DNA of 64,000 nt from Pseudonocardiaceae bacterium (GCA_009379845.1 WHSZ01000012.1:1-64000); one strand, 5' to 3'; shown: positions 40,438 through 49,813, counted from the stretch's first letter. Program-made: numbers and translations. Notes: a model not told the origin generated them from the letters alone.

Positions 40438-41100
40438 CTAACCGGAGCTGGGCTCGCGCGAACCGTGGTCGAGCCCGCGCGGGCGAACCGGGCGTGCGGT
40501 CGGCCGCCGTCCCCAGAGCAGCAGCAACCGCTGCGCGGGATCCGTGTCGAGCACCACGTTCGCGGATGCGCCGTCCGCGAACTCCGCACGGCCCCCGTGC
40601 CACAGCACGTCCGCCCGTCCCGGGCTGCGCAACAGCACCCGCGCCGTCCCCGGCCCCGGCAGCACGTCGCCGAGGAACACCGCGTGCTCGGTGAGTTCCG
40701 GCCTGGCGAGCACCGCGTCGTTGATCCCGTCCGCCCCGAGCAGGTCCCAGCAGTGGATCGCCGCCTCGCTGTTCTGGTGGGTCAGCAACCGCGCGGCGCT
40801 GAAACGGGTACCGCCGACCAGCGCGCTGCCGTTCGCACAGCGGGCCAATCGCTCCACCCGCCGCGCCTGCAGGACAACCGCCGCGCGCAGCCGATCATCG
40901 GGCAGCGCGAGGAATTCTTCGTACCGCACCCTGGGGCGCGCCGTGCCGGTGACGGCGTGCTCGACCGCGGCCGCGCGCTCGCTCGCGCCCGCGGCGAGAT
41001 GCGCGCGCAGCTCATGCGCCGTCCAGCCGGCGCACGCGGTGCGAGCGGTCGGCGCGACCAACGGCAGCGCGGCGAGCGCCACGGAAAGCGAATGCTGCAT
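40438..41100 (-). CDS. Maleylpyruvate-isomerase-type mycothiol-dependent enzyme
   Basis: Protein of 220 residues. The N-terminal half is a DinB-like helical fold (GWTAHELRAHLAAGASERAA) and FSAARLLTHQNSEAAIHCWD is the His-containing metal/mycothiol segment of this family. The homologue is Rv0036c. The reaction is unknown; related enzymes transfer or isomerise through mycothiol. Its stop is 6 nt from the stop of pcnA (convergent), and it precedes the MFS gene as in mycobacteria. Confidence 0.75.
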   Translation of the reverse strand: MQHSLSVALAALPLVAPTARTACAGWTAHELRAHLAAGASERAAAVEHAVTGTARPRVRYEEFLALPDDRLRAAVVLQARRVERLARCANGSALVGGTRFSAARLLTHQNSEAAIHCWDLLGADGINDAVLARPELTEHAVFLGDVLPGPGTARVLLRSPGRADVLWHGGRAEFADGASANVVLDTDPAQRLLLLWGRRPTARPVRPRGLDHGSREPSSG

Positions 41101-41139
41101 GCCACCAGCCTCGCGAGCGCGCCGGCGACTCGCTGGCGG

Positions 41140-42456
41140 TTATCGGGCGAGGCGTCGCAGGGCCAGCAGGTAGCCGGACAGCCCGAGGAGGTAGAGCACC
41201 GCCGCGATGACCACGAGCCCCGGCGTCTGCCCGTCCGGAGCCACCACCAGCGCGGCCAACGTCACGGCAACCACCTGCGTGACGTTGAACAGCGTGTCGT
41301 ACAGCGCGAACACCCGCCCGCGGGCCTCATCCCCAACGTCGCGCTGCACGGCGGCATCCACGCACAGCTTCACCACCTGCCCGGACGCGGTGATCACGAA
41401 CGACGCCGCGAGCACGGTCGGAAGTGCCATCGGCAGCCCCAGCGCGGCTTGCCCGAGCGCGCCGATCAGCAGCACCGCGCAGATCGTTCGGGGGCGCCCG
41501 AACCGGCTGACCAGCCGCGCGGTAGTCAGGCCCGCGGCCAGGATGCCGAGCCCGCCGAGGGTGGCCATCTGCCCGATGCCTTCCAGCCCTGCCCGCAGCG
41601 GACCAAGATCGGTGAACGTGTGCCGCATCAGCAAAACCGTCAGCAGCAACGAGATCCCGAACGCGGCGCGGTGCGCGAGCAGCGCGACGAACCCGGCTGC
41701 CACCGACGGGGTGCGCAGCGCCACCCGGCCACCGTCGGCCAGCCCGCGGGCAACCGCGAGTAACGGTTGCGCCGGCTCGTCCATAGTGGACGGACCGAGC
41801 TCGCCGCGGGCGAACCGCGCGGCGAACATCGCGGCAAGCACCGAGCCGCACAAGGCGATCGCGGTTGTCGCGCCGGATCCCGCGTCGCCCGAACCGAACA
41901 GCATGCGCAGCAACACAGCGCAGCCGGCGCCGAGCACCGAGACCATCGCCCCGAGCGTGGTGGCGATCGCGTTCGCCTCCACCAGGTTGCGGGTTGGCAC
42001 CACGTGCGGCAGCGACGCGGAAAGCCCGGAGCCAACGAACCGGCTGACCCCGATCACCATCAGCGCGCAGCCGAACAACGGCAGCCCGGCGACACCGGTC
42101 GCCACCGCCAGCGCGCATATCAGCACCAGCGCACCGCGCAGCAGGTTCGCCACCACCACTACCCGCCGCCGGTCCCACCGGTCGAGCAACGCTCCCGCGA
42201 ACGGTCCAATGATCGAGTACGGCAGCAGCAACGCGGCGAACCCGGCGGCGATCGCCAGTGGATCGGCTTCGCGTTCCGGGTTGAACAGCACCGCGCCGGC
42301 CAGCCCGGCCTGGAACACCCCGTCGCCCCAGTGCGAGCAGAACCGGCTGTACAGCAACCGTCGGAATCGCGGAATCGCGAACATCCGGCGCACGCCGATC
42401 CGCGCGTGCCCGGCCGTCGCGGACGGTGACATCACCTCGGGGACAGCGTTGTGCAC
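41140..42456 (-). CDS. MFS transporter
   Basis: Protein of 438 residues from a GTG at 42456. The start is uncertain: a GTG/ATG pair lies seven to eight codons further on and no ribosome site is clear. Twelve hydrophobic segments are visible, with the MFS loop motif GALLDRWDRRRVVVV between helices 2 and 3. The C-terminal half includes GRVFALYDTLFNVTQVVAV. The homologue is Rv0037c, and the neighbours (Rv0036c, Rv0038/yqgE) also match. The substrate is unknown. The gene is divergent from yqgE; two TTGTAACAA repeats lie between them. Confidence 0.85.
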   Translation of the reverse strand: MHNAVPEVMSPSATAGHARIGVRRMFAIPRFRRLLYSRFCSHWGDGVFQAGLAGAVLFNPEREADPLAIAAGFAALLLPYSIIGPFAGALLDRWDRRRVVVVANLLRGALVLICALAVATGVAGLPLFGCALMVIGVSRFVGSGLSASLPHVVPTRNLVEANAIATTLGAMVSVLGAGCAVLLRMLFGSGDAGSGATTAIALCGSVLAAMFAARFARGELGPSTMDEPAQPLLAVARGLADGGRVALRTPSVAAGFVALLAHRAAFGISLLLTVLLMRHTFTDLGPLRAGLEGIGQMATLGGLGILAAGLTTARLVSRFGRPRTICAVLLIGALGQAALGLPMALPTVLAASFVITASGQVVKLCVDAAVQRDVGDEARGRVFALYDTLFNVTQVVAVTLAALVVAPDGQTPGLVVIAAVLYLLGLSGYLLALRRLAR

Positions 42457-42536
42457 GGCTACTGAGCCTACGGGTGCGAAGCCGCCGCGCCGTTGCGACG
42501 ATTGGGGCTTTCGGAAACCGGGCTTTTCGAACAGTG

Positions 42537-42561
42537 AGTTGTAACAAGTAAGTTGTAACAA
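42537..42561. promoter_or_regulatory. Direct repeats in the MFS-yqgE promoter region
   Basis: AGTTGTAACAA occurs at 42537-42547 and again at 42551-42561, 14 nt apart, in the 167-bp spacer between divergent genes. The AT-rich repeat stands out against GC-rich flanks and could be a regulator binding site. No matching protein can be named. Confidence 0.5.
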
Positions 42562-42623
42562 ACCGGCGTTCGAGCAACCGATACGCAACACGGAGCCCGC
42601 GCGAGGGGTGCGATCATGTCATC

Positions 42624-43196
42624 GTGGAATCGGAGGCTGTGGTCGAACCGGGAATGCTACTGGTTGCGGCGCCCACGATGGGAGACACGAACTTTCGACG
42701 AACCGTCGTTTACATCATTGATCATCGGGACGAGGGCACGCTGGGGGTGGTGCTGAACCGGCCGAGCCACGTGCCGGTCGACGACGTACTGCCGGTGTGG
42801 GGGCGGCACGTCAGCGAGCCGCAGGCGGTATTCGTCGGCGGGCCGGTCGAGCAGAAGACGGCGTTATGCCTCGCCGCGCTGCGTACCGGTGAAGACGCGG
42901 GGAGCATGCACGGCGTGATCAGCGTGCACGGTCCGGTCGCGCTGATCGACCTGGACTCGGACCCGGATCTGCTGGCGCCGCGGGTGCGCGGGCTGCGGGT
43001 GTTCGCCGGCTACTCCGGCTGGGATTCCGGCCAGCTGTCCGGGGAACTCGACAGGGGCGACTGGCTGGTGTTTCCCGCGCTACCCGGCGATGTGCTCGCC
43101 ACTCCGGACTACGACCTGTGGGGCGCGGTACTACGCCGCCAGGGCATGCCGACCGCGCTACTCGCCACGCATCCCGGTGACCTGCAGCGAAACTGA
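42624..43196 (+). CDS. yqgE: YqgE/AlgH family protein
   Basis: Protein of 190 residues, GTG start. The family core begins GMLLVAAPTMGDTNFRRTVV and contains GTLGVVLNRPS, FVGGPVEQ and GYSGWDSGQLSGEL. The molecular function of YqgE is not known. The homologue is Rv0038. It lies between the divergent MFS gene and the convergent SdpI gene. Confidence 0.93.
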   Translation: MESEAVVEPGMLLVAAPTMGDTNFRRTVVYIIDHRDEGTLGVVLNRPSHVPVDDVLPVWGRHVSEPQAVFVGGPVEQKTALCLAALRTGEDAGSMHGVISVHGPVALIDLDSDPDLLAPRVRGLRVFAGYSGWDSGQLSGELDRGDWLVFPALPGDVLATPDYDLWGAVLRRQGMPTALLATHPGDLQRN

Positions 43197-43212
43197 CCAA
43201 CCCCGTTCGGGC

Positions 43213-43674
43213 TCAGCGCAGCGCGCAGCCACCGCCTCCGCAGCCGACGCAACTGGGGCAGCCGGCAGGCCCGGATGGCGTGGCCGTCGCCGCCGCGGCG
43301 CGATGCCCGAGCAGCCCGCCGGCCAGCCCGATCACCACCAAGCCGAGCAACCCGACGATGACCGTGACGACCACCGCGCTTTCCGTGCTCATCGCCAGCG
43401 TGAGCACTCCCGTGAGGATCCCGACCAGACCAGCGACCAGCACCGGAAGCCCGGCCACCCTGTTGGCCACCCGGAACGCGTCCTCGCTACGCATCGTCGC
43501 CGAGGTGCGCACCCCCGCGAACCGGTTACGCCGCAGCCGTTCCTGCCAGCCGAGGTACCCGGTGACGACGAGCAGCAGGCCGCAGACAAACGGGGCGACG
43601 GACAGCAAGAGGCGGATCGGCACCGGCGCGGGTTCGGCGGCGGCCATAGCCGGTTCGGCTAACGGGTGGAGCAC
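43213..43674 (-). CDS. SdpI-family membrane protein with Cys-rich tail
   Basis: Protein of 153 residues from the GTG at 43674, or 144 from the ATG at 43647. Three membrane helices: LLSVAPFVCGLLLVVTGYLG, VAGLPVLVAGLVGILTGVLT and VVVTVIVGLLGLVVIGLAGG. The family signature RNRFAGVRTSATMRSEDAF is present. The C-terminus has CPSCVGCGGGGC, four cysteines that could bind metal. SdpI gives immunity to a killing factor in Bacillus; the role in actinobacteria is unknown. The Mtb equivalent is Rv0039c, adjacent to yqgE and near leuS. Confidence 0.8.
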   Translation of the reverse strand: MLHPLAEPAMAAAEPAPVPIRLLLSVAPFVCGLLLVVTGYLGWQERLRRNRFAGVRTSATMRSEDAFRVANRVAGLPVLVAGLVGILTGVLTLAMSTESAVVVTVIVGLLGLVVIGLAGGLLGHRAAAATATPSGPAGCPSCVGCGGGGCALR

Positions 43675-43758
43675 CGCACCAGCCTAAAGGTCGCGGGAAA
43701 TCCGCGTGGTGCCACGCACCGCTCGCGAGGCCCCGCGAAAGGCGTTGGCCAGGGGCGT

Positions 43759-43764
43759 TACCCT
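43759..43764 (+). promoter_or_regulatory. -10 element of the leuS transcript
   Basis: TACCCT fits the TANNNT pattern and ends 6 nt before the leader-peptide ATG at 43771, so the transcript may begin at that ATG and be leaderless. No convincing -35 sequence is seen. Confidence 0.45.
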
Positions 43765-43770
43765 TAACGT

Positions 43771-43800
43771 ATGAGTACGGCTCGCCTGCTCCTTAGTTAG
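43771..43800 (+). CDS. leuS leader peptide (MSTARLLLS)
   Basis: Nine-codon open frame ATG AGT ACG GCT CGC CTG CTC CTT AGT TAG. Codons 6-8 are three consecutive leucines (43786-43794). It precedes leuS by 105 nt and is followed at once by two hairpins, the second an intrinsic terminator. Leader peptides of this type monitor charged tRNA-Leu. Confidence 0.75.
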   Translation: MSTARLLLS

Positions 43801-43873
43801 CCGCGTTGGCCGGCACCGAGGCCGACGCGGCTAACCCCTCATGTCCTAGCCGGGCTGAGGGGTTTTGTTGTTT
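43797..43873 (+). promoter_or_regulatory. leuS transcription attenuator
   Basis: Stem 1 pairs 43797-43811 with 43820-43834 (15 bp, one T-G pair) and covers the leader stop codon. Stem 2, AACCCCTCA (43833-43841) with TGAGGGGTT (43856-43864), is followed by a T-rich run (TTTTGTTGTTT) and acts as a terminator. CGGCTA (43828-43833) from the 3' arm of stem 1 can instead pair with TAGCCG (43847-43852), which would block the terminator. Model: with low Leu-tRNA the ribosome stalls on the Leu codons, stem 1 is opened, the alternative pairing forms and leuS is read; when tRNA is charged, stems 1 and 2 form. The stems are seen directly; the switch is inferred. Confidence 0.7.
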
Positions 43874-43905
43874 CTGGAGCGGGAACGCGAGGAGGAAACA
43901 CCGCA

Positions 43906-46761
43906 ATGAGCGACGGCGCGACCAGCAGCACCGACCAGACGCCCGAGTACCGCTACACCGCGGAGCTGGCCGGTGAGATCGAGCGGCGCTGGCAGGCCCA
44001 CTGGGCCGCACACGGCAGTTTCAACGCGCCGAACCCGGTCGGCCCGCTCGCCGGTGGCGTGCCGGACGACAAGCTGTTCGTGCAGGACATGTTCCCCTAC
44101 CCGTCCGGCGCGGGGTTGCACGTCGGGCACCCGCTGAGCTTCATCGCGACCGACGTTTTCGCCCGGTACAACCGCATGATCGGCCGGAACGTGCTGCACA
44201 CCATGGGCTTCGACGCGTTCGGGCTGCCTGCTGAGCAGTACGCGGTGCAGACCGGCACACACCCGCGCACCACGACCGAGGCGAACATCGAGCGGTACCT
44301 GAGCCAGATCCGCATGCTGGGCTTCGGCCACGACGAGCGTCGCCGGATCGCCACCACGGACATCGAGTACTACCGCTGGACACAGTGGATCTTCCTGCGG
44401 ATCTACAACGCCTGGTACGACGACGAGCAGGACAGGGCCCGGCCGATCTCCGAGCTGGAAATCCAGTACGCGCAGGACAAGCGCCGCACCCCGGACGGCC
44501 GGAACTGGTGCGAGCTGACCGTGGCCGAACAGCGCGAGATCATCGATTCGCACCGGCTGGTTTACCTGTCCGACGCGCCGGTGAACTGGTGCCCGGGGCT
44601 GGGCACCGTGGTGGCCAACGAGGAGATCACCGCGGACGGGCGCAGCGAGCGCGGCAACTTCCCGGTGTTCCGCAAGAACCTGCGGCAGTGGATGATGCGC
44701 ATCACCGCGTACGCGGATCGGTTGGTTGACGACTTGGACCGGCTGGAGTGGCCGGAGAAGGTCAAGACCATGCAGCGCAACTGGATCGGCCGATCCTACG
44801 GCGCGAACGTGCACTTCCCCACCGAAGACGACCGGATCGAGGTGTTCACCACCCGACCGGACACCCTGTTCGGTAACGTCGGTCTGATCCTGGCGCCGGA
44901 ACACCCCATGGTGGACGAGATCATGCCGGGCGCGTGGCCGAGCGGCGTCGACGAGCGGTGGACCGGCGGTGCGGCCAGGCCGGCGGAAGCGGTTGCCGCC
45001 TACCGCCAGGCCGCGTCCCGCAAGTCCGAACTGGACCGTCAGGAGAACAGGGAAAAGACCGGCGTCTTCACCGGCGCGTACGCCACGAATCCGGTGAACG
45101 GCAAGCAGGTTCCGGTGTTCGTCGCGGACTACGTGTTGACGGGCTACGGCACCGGCGCGATCGGGGTGTCGCCTGGCGAGGACCAGCGCGACTGGGATTT
45201 CGCGAACGTGCTGGGGCTACCGATCATCCGCACCGTGCAGCCGGGCGAGGACTTCGACGGCGAGGCCTACGCCGGCGACGGACCGTCCATCAACTCGAGC
45301 CAAGAAAATGGACTCAGCCTGGACGGGATGTACATCGACGAGGCTAAGCAGACGATCATCCAGTGGCTGGAGGAGCACGGCTACGGCGAGGGCCGGCGGG
45401 AATACAAGCTGCGTGACTGGCTGTTCGCGCGGCAGCGGTACTGGGGCGAGCCGTTCCCCATCGTGTACGACGAGGATGGCATGCCTCGTCCGCTGCCGGA
45501 GGATCACCTGCCGGTGGTGCTGCCGGACGTGCCGGAGTACACGCCGACCAGCTACGACCCGAACGACGCGGATACCGAGCCGAACCCGCCGCTTGCCAAG
45601 ACGACCGACTGGGTCGAGGTCGAGCTGGATCTGGGCGAGGGCAGGAAGAAGTACCGCAGGGACACCAACGTGATGCCGCAGTGGGCCGGGTCCTGCTGGT
45701 ACCAGCTGCGCTACATCGACCCGGTGAACAGCGAGGTGTTCGTCGACCCGGACAACGAGCGGTACTGGATCGGCAAGCGTCCCGACCAGCACGGCTCGAA
45801 CGACCCCGGCGGCGTGGACCTGTACGTCGGCGGTGTCGAGCACGCCGTGCTGCACCTGCTGTACTCCCGGTTCTGGCACAAGGTGCTGCACGATCTGGGT
45901 CACCTGTCCTCCGAGGAGCCGTACCGCCGGCTGGTGAACCAGGGCTATATCCAGGCGTACGCGTTCACCGACTCCCGCGGCTTCTACGTGCCGGCCGAGG
46001 AAGTGTCCGAAGTAGACGGCGAGTTCTACTACAACGGCGAGAAGGTCAGCCGCGAGTACGGCAAGATGGGCAAGAGCCTGAAGAACGTCGTCACCCCGGA
46101 CGAGATGTGCGAGACCTACGGGGCGGACACCTTCCGGTTCTACGAGATGGCGATGGGGCCGCTGGAAGTGTCTCGCCCGTGGGCGACCAAGGACGTGATC
46201 GGCGCGTACCGGTTCCTGCAACGCCTGTGGCGCAACGTGATCGACGAGAACACCGGTGAGCTGCGGGTGGCCGACGTCGACCCGACCGAGGAGGACCTGC
46301 GCGCGCTGCACAAGGCTATCGCTGCCGTGCGGGAGGAATTCGCGGAGCTGCGGTTCAACACCGCGGGCGCGAAGCTGATCGAGCTGAACAACCACCTCAC
46401 CAAGACCTACGCGGCTGCGGAGGCCACCCCGCGGGCACTGGCCGAGCCGCTGGTGCTGATGCTCGCACCGCTGTGCCCACACTCTGCCGAGGAGCTGTGG
46501 AACCGGTTGGGGCACGACGAATCCCTGGTGCACGGACCGTTCCCGGAGGCCGACGAGCGGTACCTGGTCGAGGACACCATGGAGTATCCGATCCAGGTCA
46601 ACGGCAAGGTGCGCGCCAGGGTCACGGTGCCGACCTCGGCCGACGACGACGAGGTACGGGCCGCCGCACTCGGCGAGGAACGCATCGCCGCGCTGCTGAA
46701 CGGCGGCGAGCCGCGCAAGGTGATCGTGGTCCCCGGCCGCCTGGTAAACGTGGTGCTCTAG
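43906..46761 (+). CDS. leuS: Leucyl-tRNA synthetase
   Basis: Protein of 951 residues, class I synthetase of normal actinobacterial length, ATG with GAGGAGG upstream. The HIGH motif is HVGH ([14 protein letters not shown]) and the KMSKS motif is KMGKS in GKMGKSLKN. The editing domain (CP1) follows the first half-domain with [10 protein letters not shown], and [19 protein letters not shown] in its hydrolytic site. It charges tRNA-Leu. Its expression is probably controlled by the attenuator upstream. Its stop codon lies in a 50-bp perfect palindrome shared with the convergent tetR. Confidence 0.98.
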   Translation: MSDGATSSTDQTPEYRYTAELAGEIERRWQAHWAAHGSFNAPNPVGPLAGGVPDDKLFVQDMFPYPSGAGLHVGHPLSFIATDVFARYNRMIGRNVLHTMGFDAFGLPAEQYAVQTGTHPRTTTEANIERYLSQIRMLGFGHDERRRIATTDIEYYRWTQWIFLRIYNAWYDDEQDRARPISELEIQYAQDKRRTPDGRNWCELTVAEQREIIDSHRLVYLSDAPVNWCPGLGTVVANEEITADGRSERGNFPVFRKNLRQWMMRITAYADRLVDDLDRLEWPEKVKTMQRNWIGRSYGANVHFPTEDDRIEVFTTRPDTLFGNVGLILAPEHPMVDEIMPGAWPSGVDERWTGGAARPAEAVAAYRQAASRKSELDRQENREKTGVFTGAYATNPVNGKQVPVFVADYVLTGYGTGAIGVSPGEDQRDWDFANVLGLPIIRTVQPGEDFDGEAYAGDGPSINSSQENGLSLDGMYIDEAKQTIIQWLEEHGYGEGRREYKLRDWLFARQRYWGEPFPIVYDEDGMPRPLPEDHLPVVLPDVPEYTPTSYDPNDADTEPNPPLAKTTDWVEVELDLGEGRKKYRRDTNVMPQWAGSCWYQLRYIDPVNSEVFVDPDNERYWIGKRPDQHGSNDPGGVDLYVGGVEHAVLHLLYSRFWHKVLHDLGHLSSEEPYRRLVNQGYIQAYAFTDSRGFYVPAEEVSEVDGEFYYNGEKVSREYGKMGKSLKNVVTPDEMCETYGADTFRFYEMAMGPLEVSRPWATKDVIGAYRFLQRLWRNVIDENTGELRVADVDPTEEDLRALHKAIAAVREEFAELRFNTAGAKLIELNNHLTKTYAAAEATPRALAEPLVLMLAPLCPHSAEELWNRLGHDESLVHGPFPEADERYLVEDTMEYPIQVNGKVRARVTVPTSADDDEVRAAALGEERIAALLNGGEPRKVIVVPGRLVNVVL

Positions 46762-46808
46762 GTCGTGAGTCTTTTGGGTGCTATAGCACCCAAAAGACTC
46801 ACGACCTA
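46759..46808. terminator. 50-bp perfect palindrome joining leuS and tetR
   Basis: TAGGTCGTGAGTCTTTTGGG and its continuation GTGCTA, read to the centre at 46783/46784, is mirrored exactly in the right arm (25-bp arms, no mismatch). The TAG of leuS is the first three bases and the TAG of the convergent tetR is the last three on the other strand. The inner TTTT/AAAA runs make it a plausible bidirectional terminator. A related element is at 53770-53898. Confidence 0.85.
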
Positions 46809-47540
46809 CAGGCCGATGTCGCGCATCAGGTCGCTGAGGGTGGCCTCGAACAGCGCTTCCGGTGCGGACATGGCGTACGGGAAGCGCCCGAACACCTCCA
46901 GTGCCACGTGCCCGTAGAGCCGCACCCAGAACTGCCAGATCCGGTACGCGGTGCCGATGCCGAGCGCGTCCACGGTCAGCTCGACCCCGGAATCGGCGAT
47001 GGTCACCAGCAGGCTGTCCCGGAACCCGGTGAGGTCCGCGCGTAGCTGCGCGGGCACGTCCTCGTCAGCCAGCGTGATGATGTCGTGCCTGGCGAGTACC
47101 TTTCCGGCCAGGGTAAGGAAGATCTGCCCGAACCCGTCGGCCGGCCAATCCTGTGGCCCGAGCGGGCCAACCGGATCCACGTCGTTGTCCAGCGACGCGA
47201 AGAACAGCACGAACTCCCGCGGATGCGAGAGCGACCAGCGGCGAAACGCCCGGCAGGCGGCGCGGACTTGCTCGACGGTGTCCGATTCGGGGACCGCGTG
47301 CAGGTCGGCCGCCATCTCGTCGGCGAGGTCGGTGCAGATGTCCAACCGGAGCTGCTCGATCAGCGCGGCACGGGACGAGTAGTAGCGGTACAGCGCCGGC
47401 GCCGTGATCCCGAGCCCGCGCGCGATGGCCCGCAGGGTCACCGCCTCGTGTCCCTGCTCGACCAGCAATTGCCTGGCGTGTTGCCGGATGTCCCGCTCGG
47501 TGTCCACCCGGCTGCGCGCACGTCGAGTGGGCTGACTCAT
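46806..47540 (-). CDS. TetR-family regulator
   Basis: Protein of 244 residues from the ATG at 47540 (GGAGC about 6 nt upstream). The N-terminal helix-turn-helix contains VTLRAIARGLGITAPALYRYY, the TetR signature. The C-terminal part is a ligand-binding helical domain with DLADEMAADLHAV and RIWQFWVRLYGHVALEVFG, similar to regulators with a TetR_C_13-like fold. It is divergent from the MMPL gene and is probably its repressor, acting through the operator at 47582-47599. The ligand is unknown. Confidence 0.88.
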   Translation of the reverse strand: MSQPTRRARSRVDTERDIRQHARQLLVEQGHEAVTLRAIARGLGITAPALYRYYSSRAALIEQLRLDICTDLADEMAADLHAVPESDTVEQVRAACRAFRRWSLSHPREFVLFFASLDNDVDPVGPLGPQDWPADGFGQIFLTLAGKVLARHDIITLADEDVPAQLRADLTGFRDSLLVTIADSGVELTVDALGIGTAYRIWQFWVRLYGHVALEVFGRFPYAMSAPEALFEATLSDLMRDIGL

Positions 47541-47581
47541 AGGTTGCTCCGCCGCCTGTTCCGGTAACCTTGCTTGGTAAA

Positions 47582-47599
47582 CAGCGTTAACTAACGCTG
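47582..47599. promoter_or_regulatory. Putative TetR operator
   Basis: CAGCGTTAACTAACGCTG is an 18-bp inverted repeat (8-bp arms CAGCGTTA/TAACGCTG around AC). It lies between the divergent tetR and MMPL genes, 42 nt from the tetR start and 64 nt from the MMPL start. Confidence 0.7.
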
Positions 47600-47662
47600 A
47601 GCTGGCATTGAAGCCTGACAGTAACGCAGCCGGCGCGCTTGCAGGGCGCGAGAGGAGCAACG

Positions 47663-49813
47663 GTGTTCGGTTCGTTGGGTGGTTTGGTCTACCGGCGGCG
47701 CTGGATCGTCGCGGTGGTGGTGCTGGCGGCGACGGTGCTCAGCGGGATCTGGGGACTCGGCGTGTTCGACCGGCTCGGCCAGGGCGGCTACCAGGATCCC
47801 GGCAGCGAATCCACACAGGCGAGCGACATCGTGCGGCAGAACTTCGGCCAGCAGCAGGCCGACGTGGTCGTGATGTACACCGCACCGCACGGCAAGACGG
47901 TGGACGACCCGGCGATGGGCAGGGCGATCACCAGCTCGCTGCGCGATCTTCCGAGCGGCTCCGTCAGCGACGTCAAGTCCTATTGGGACACCCCCACCCC
48001 GCAGCTGGCCGACCGGGAGAAGCGGCACGGCCTCGCCACGATCGCGTTGAGCGACAACGACGTCAGCGGCAAGCAGCAACAGTTCGAGCAACTCAGGGAT
48101 CGCCTGAAGGCGGACGGCGTGCGCACCGATTTCGCCGGCACGGTGCCGACCTACGTCACGATGACCGAGAAGTCCAGCGCGGACCTGGTGTTCGCGGAGA
48201 CCGTCTCGCTGCCGATCGTGCTGGTGCTGCTGGTGCTCGTGTTCGGCAGCGTGGTGGCCGCGGCGCTGCCGGTGCTGGTCGGCGGGCTGTCCATCCTCGG
48301 TGCGCTCGGTGTGCTGCACCTGATCTCACTCGGCGTCGAGGTGAACACGTTCGCGGTGAACGTGGCCACGCTGCTCGGGCTTGGCCTCGCGATCGACTAC
48401 GGGCTGTTCATCGTCGGCCGGTTCCGGGAAGAACTCGGGCGCGGGGCAAGCACCGCGGATGCGGTGCGCACCACGGTGTCCACCGCGGGCCGCACCGTCG
48501 CGTTCTCCGCGAGCCTGCTGGTGATCGCGCTGGCGAGCTTGCTGGTGTTCCCGCTGGACTTCCTGCGCGGGCTGTCCTACGGCGGCATGTCGTCGGTCGC
48601 GATCGCGGCGATCGTCTCGGTGACGCTGCTGCCCGCTTTGCTCGGCGTGCTGGGGCCACGAGTGGACAAGCTGGCCGTCCGGAAGAAGCGGCCGGCGGCG
48701 GACGCACCGCTGCTGCGCCGGCTCGGCAACGTCGTGATGCGCCGCCCTGTGCGGTTCGCGGCGCCGATCCTGATCGGACTGGCGGTGCTCGCGGTGCCGG
48801 TGTCCGGCATCGAGTTCGGCCCCACCACGGAAAAGGCGCTGCCGGCGGACAACCCCACCCGGCAGACCACCGAGCTGGTCAGCGAACGGTTCCCGCAGGC
48901 GGGCAACAACGCGGCACAGATCGTGCTGCGCGGCCAGCACGGTACGGCCCCGAGCGAATCGGCGGTGGCCAGGTTCACCTCGGCAGCCGACCAGGTGTCC
49001 GGAGTGGACGGTGTGCGGCCGGTCGGAGCGCGCGGCGACGCGGTGCTGTTGCAGGCCACCCTTGCCGGCGATCCCGTTGGCACGCAGGCGAAGGACGCGG
49101 TGCACTCGCTGCGGGAGCTACCCGATCCCGCCGGCTCGGAGGTGTTCGTCGGCGGGTTCACCGCGCAGTCCGAGGACAGCGTGCAAGCGATCTTCGACAA
49201 ACTCCCGTTGATGGCCGCGATCCTCGCGGGGGCGACGCTGGTGCTGATGTTCCTGGCTTTTGGTTCGGTGCTGCTGCCGGTCAAGGCCGTGCTGATGAGC
49301 CTGCTCAGCCTCGGTGCGAGCTTCGGGGTGCTGGTGTGGATCTTTCAGTATGGGCACGGCGCCGAGGCGCTCGGTATCACCCCGCAACCGGTGGAGGCCG
49401 GCATGCTGGTGCTGGTCGGCGCGGTGGTGTTCGGGCTGTCCACGGACTACGAAACGTTCCTACTCTCCCGGATGGTTGAGGCCCGTGGCGCCGGCCAATC
49501 GACCCCGGACGCGGTGCGCACCGGACTCGCCCGAACCGGGACCATGATCAGCGCGGCCGCGTTGTTGCTGATCGTGGTGACCGGCGCGTTCGCGCTGTCC
49601 GAATTGAGCAACATGCGATTCATCGGCGTCGGGATGATCGTGGCGCTCGCGCTGGACGCGACGGTGGTGCGGATGATGCTGGTTCCGGCGGTGCTGCGGC
49701 TGCTCGGCAACGCGTCCTGGTGGGCGCCGGGGCCGTTGCGGCGGCTGCAGCGGCGTGCCGGGCTCGCCGAGATCGAGGAACCGGCGGAGCGTGAGCTGGA
49801 ACGCGTTGGCTGA
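47663..49813 (+). CDS. MMPL-family RND transporter
   Basis: Protein of 716 residues from the GTG at 47663 (GAGGAG 6-7 nt upstream). Two repeated halves each contain a large extracytoplasmic loop and 5-6 helices. The proton-relay Asp-Tyr pairs of MmpL proteins are present in LGLGLAIDYGLFIVGRF and FGLSTDYETFLLSRM. MMPL proteins export lipids, siderophores or drugs. The divergent TetR gene suggests drug or lipid-responsive control. No partner lipid synthesis genes are nearby. Confidence 0.92.
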   Translation: MFGSLGGLVYRRRWIVAVVVLAATVLSGIWGLGVFDRLGQGGYQDPGSESTQASDIVRQNFGQQQADVVVMYTAPHGKTVDDPAMGRAITSSLRDLPSGSVSDVKSYWDTPTPQLADREKRHGLATIALSDNDVSGKQQQFEQLRDRLKADGVRTDFAGTVPTYVTMTEKSSADLVFAETVSLPIVLVLLVLVFGSVVAAALPVLVGGLSILGALGVLHLISLGVEVNTFAVNVATLLGLGLAIDYGLFIVGRFREELGRGASTADAVRTTVSTAGRTVAFSASLLVIALASLLVFPLDFLRGLSYGGMSSVAIAAIVSVTLLPALLGVLGPRVDKLAVRKKRPAADAPLLRRLGNVVMRRPVRFAAPILIGLAVLAVPVSGIEFGPTTEKALPADNPTRQTTELVSERFPQAGNNAAQIVLRGQHGTAPSESAVARFTSAADQVSGVDGVRPVGARGDAVLLQATLAGDPVGTQAKDAVHSLRELPDPAGSEVFVGGFTAQSEDSVQAIFDKLPLMAAILAGATLVLMFLAFGSVLLPVKAVLMSLLSLGASFGVLVWIFQYGHGAEALGITPQPVEAGMLVLVGAVVFGLSTDYETFLLSRMVEARGAGQSTPDAVRTGLARTGTMISAAALLLIVVTGAFALSELSNMRFIGVGMIVALALDATVVRMMLVPAVLRLLGNASWWAPGPLRRLQRRAGLAEIEEPAERELERVG

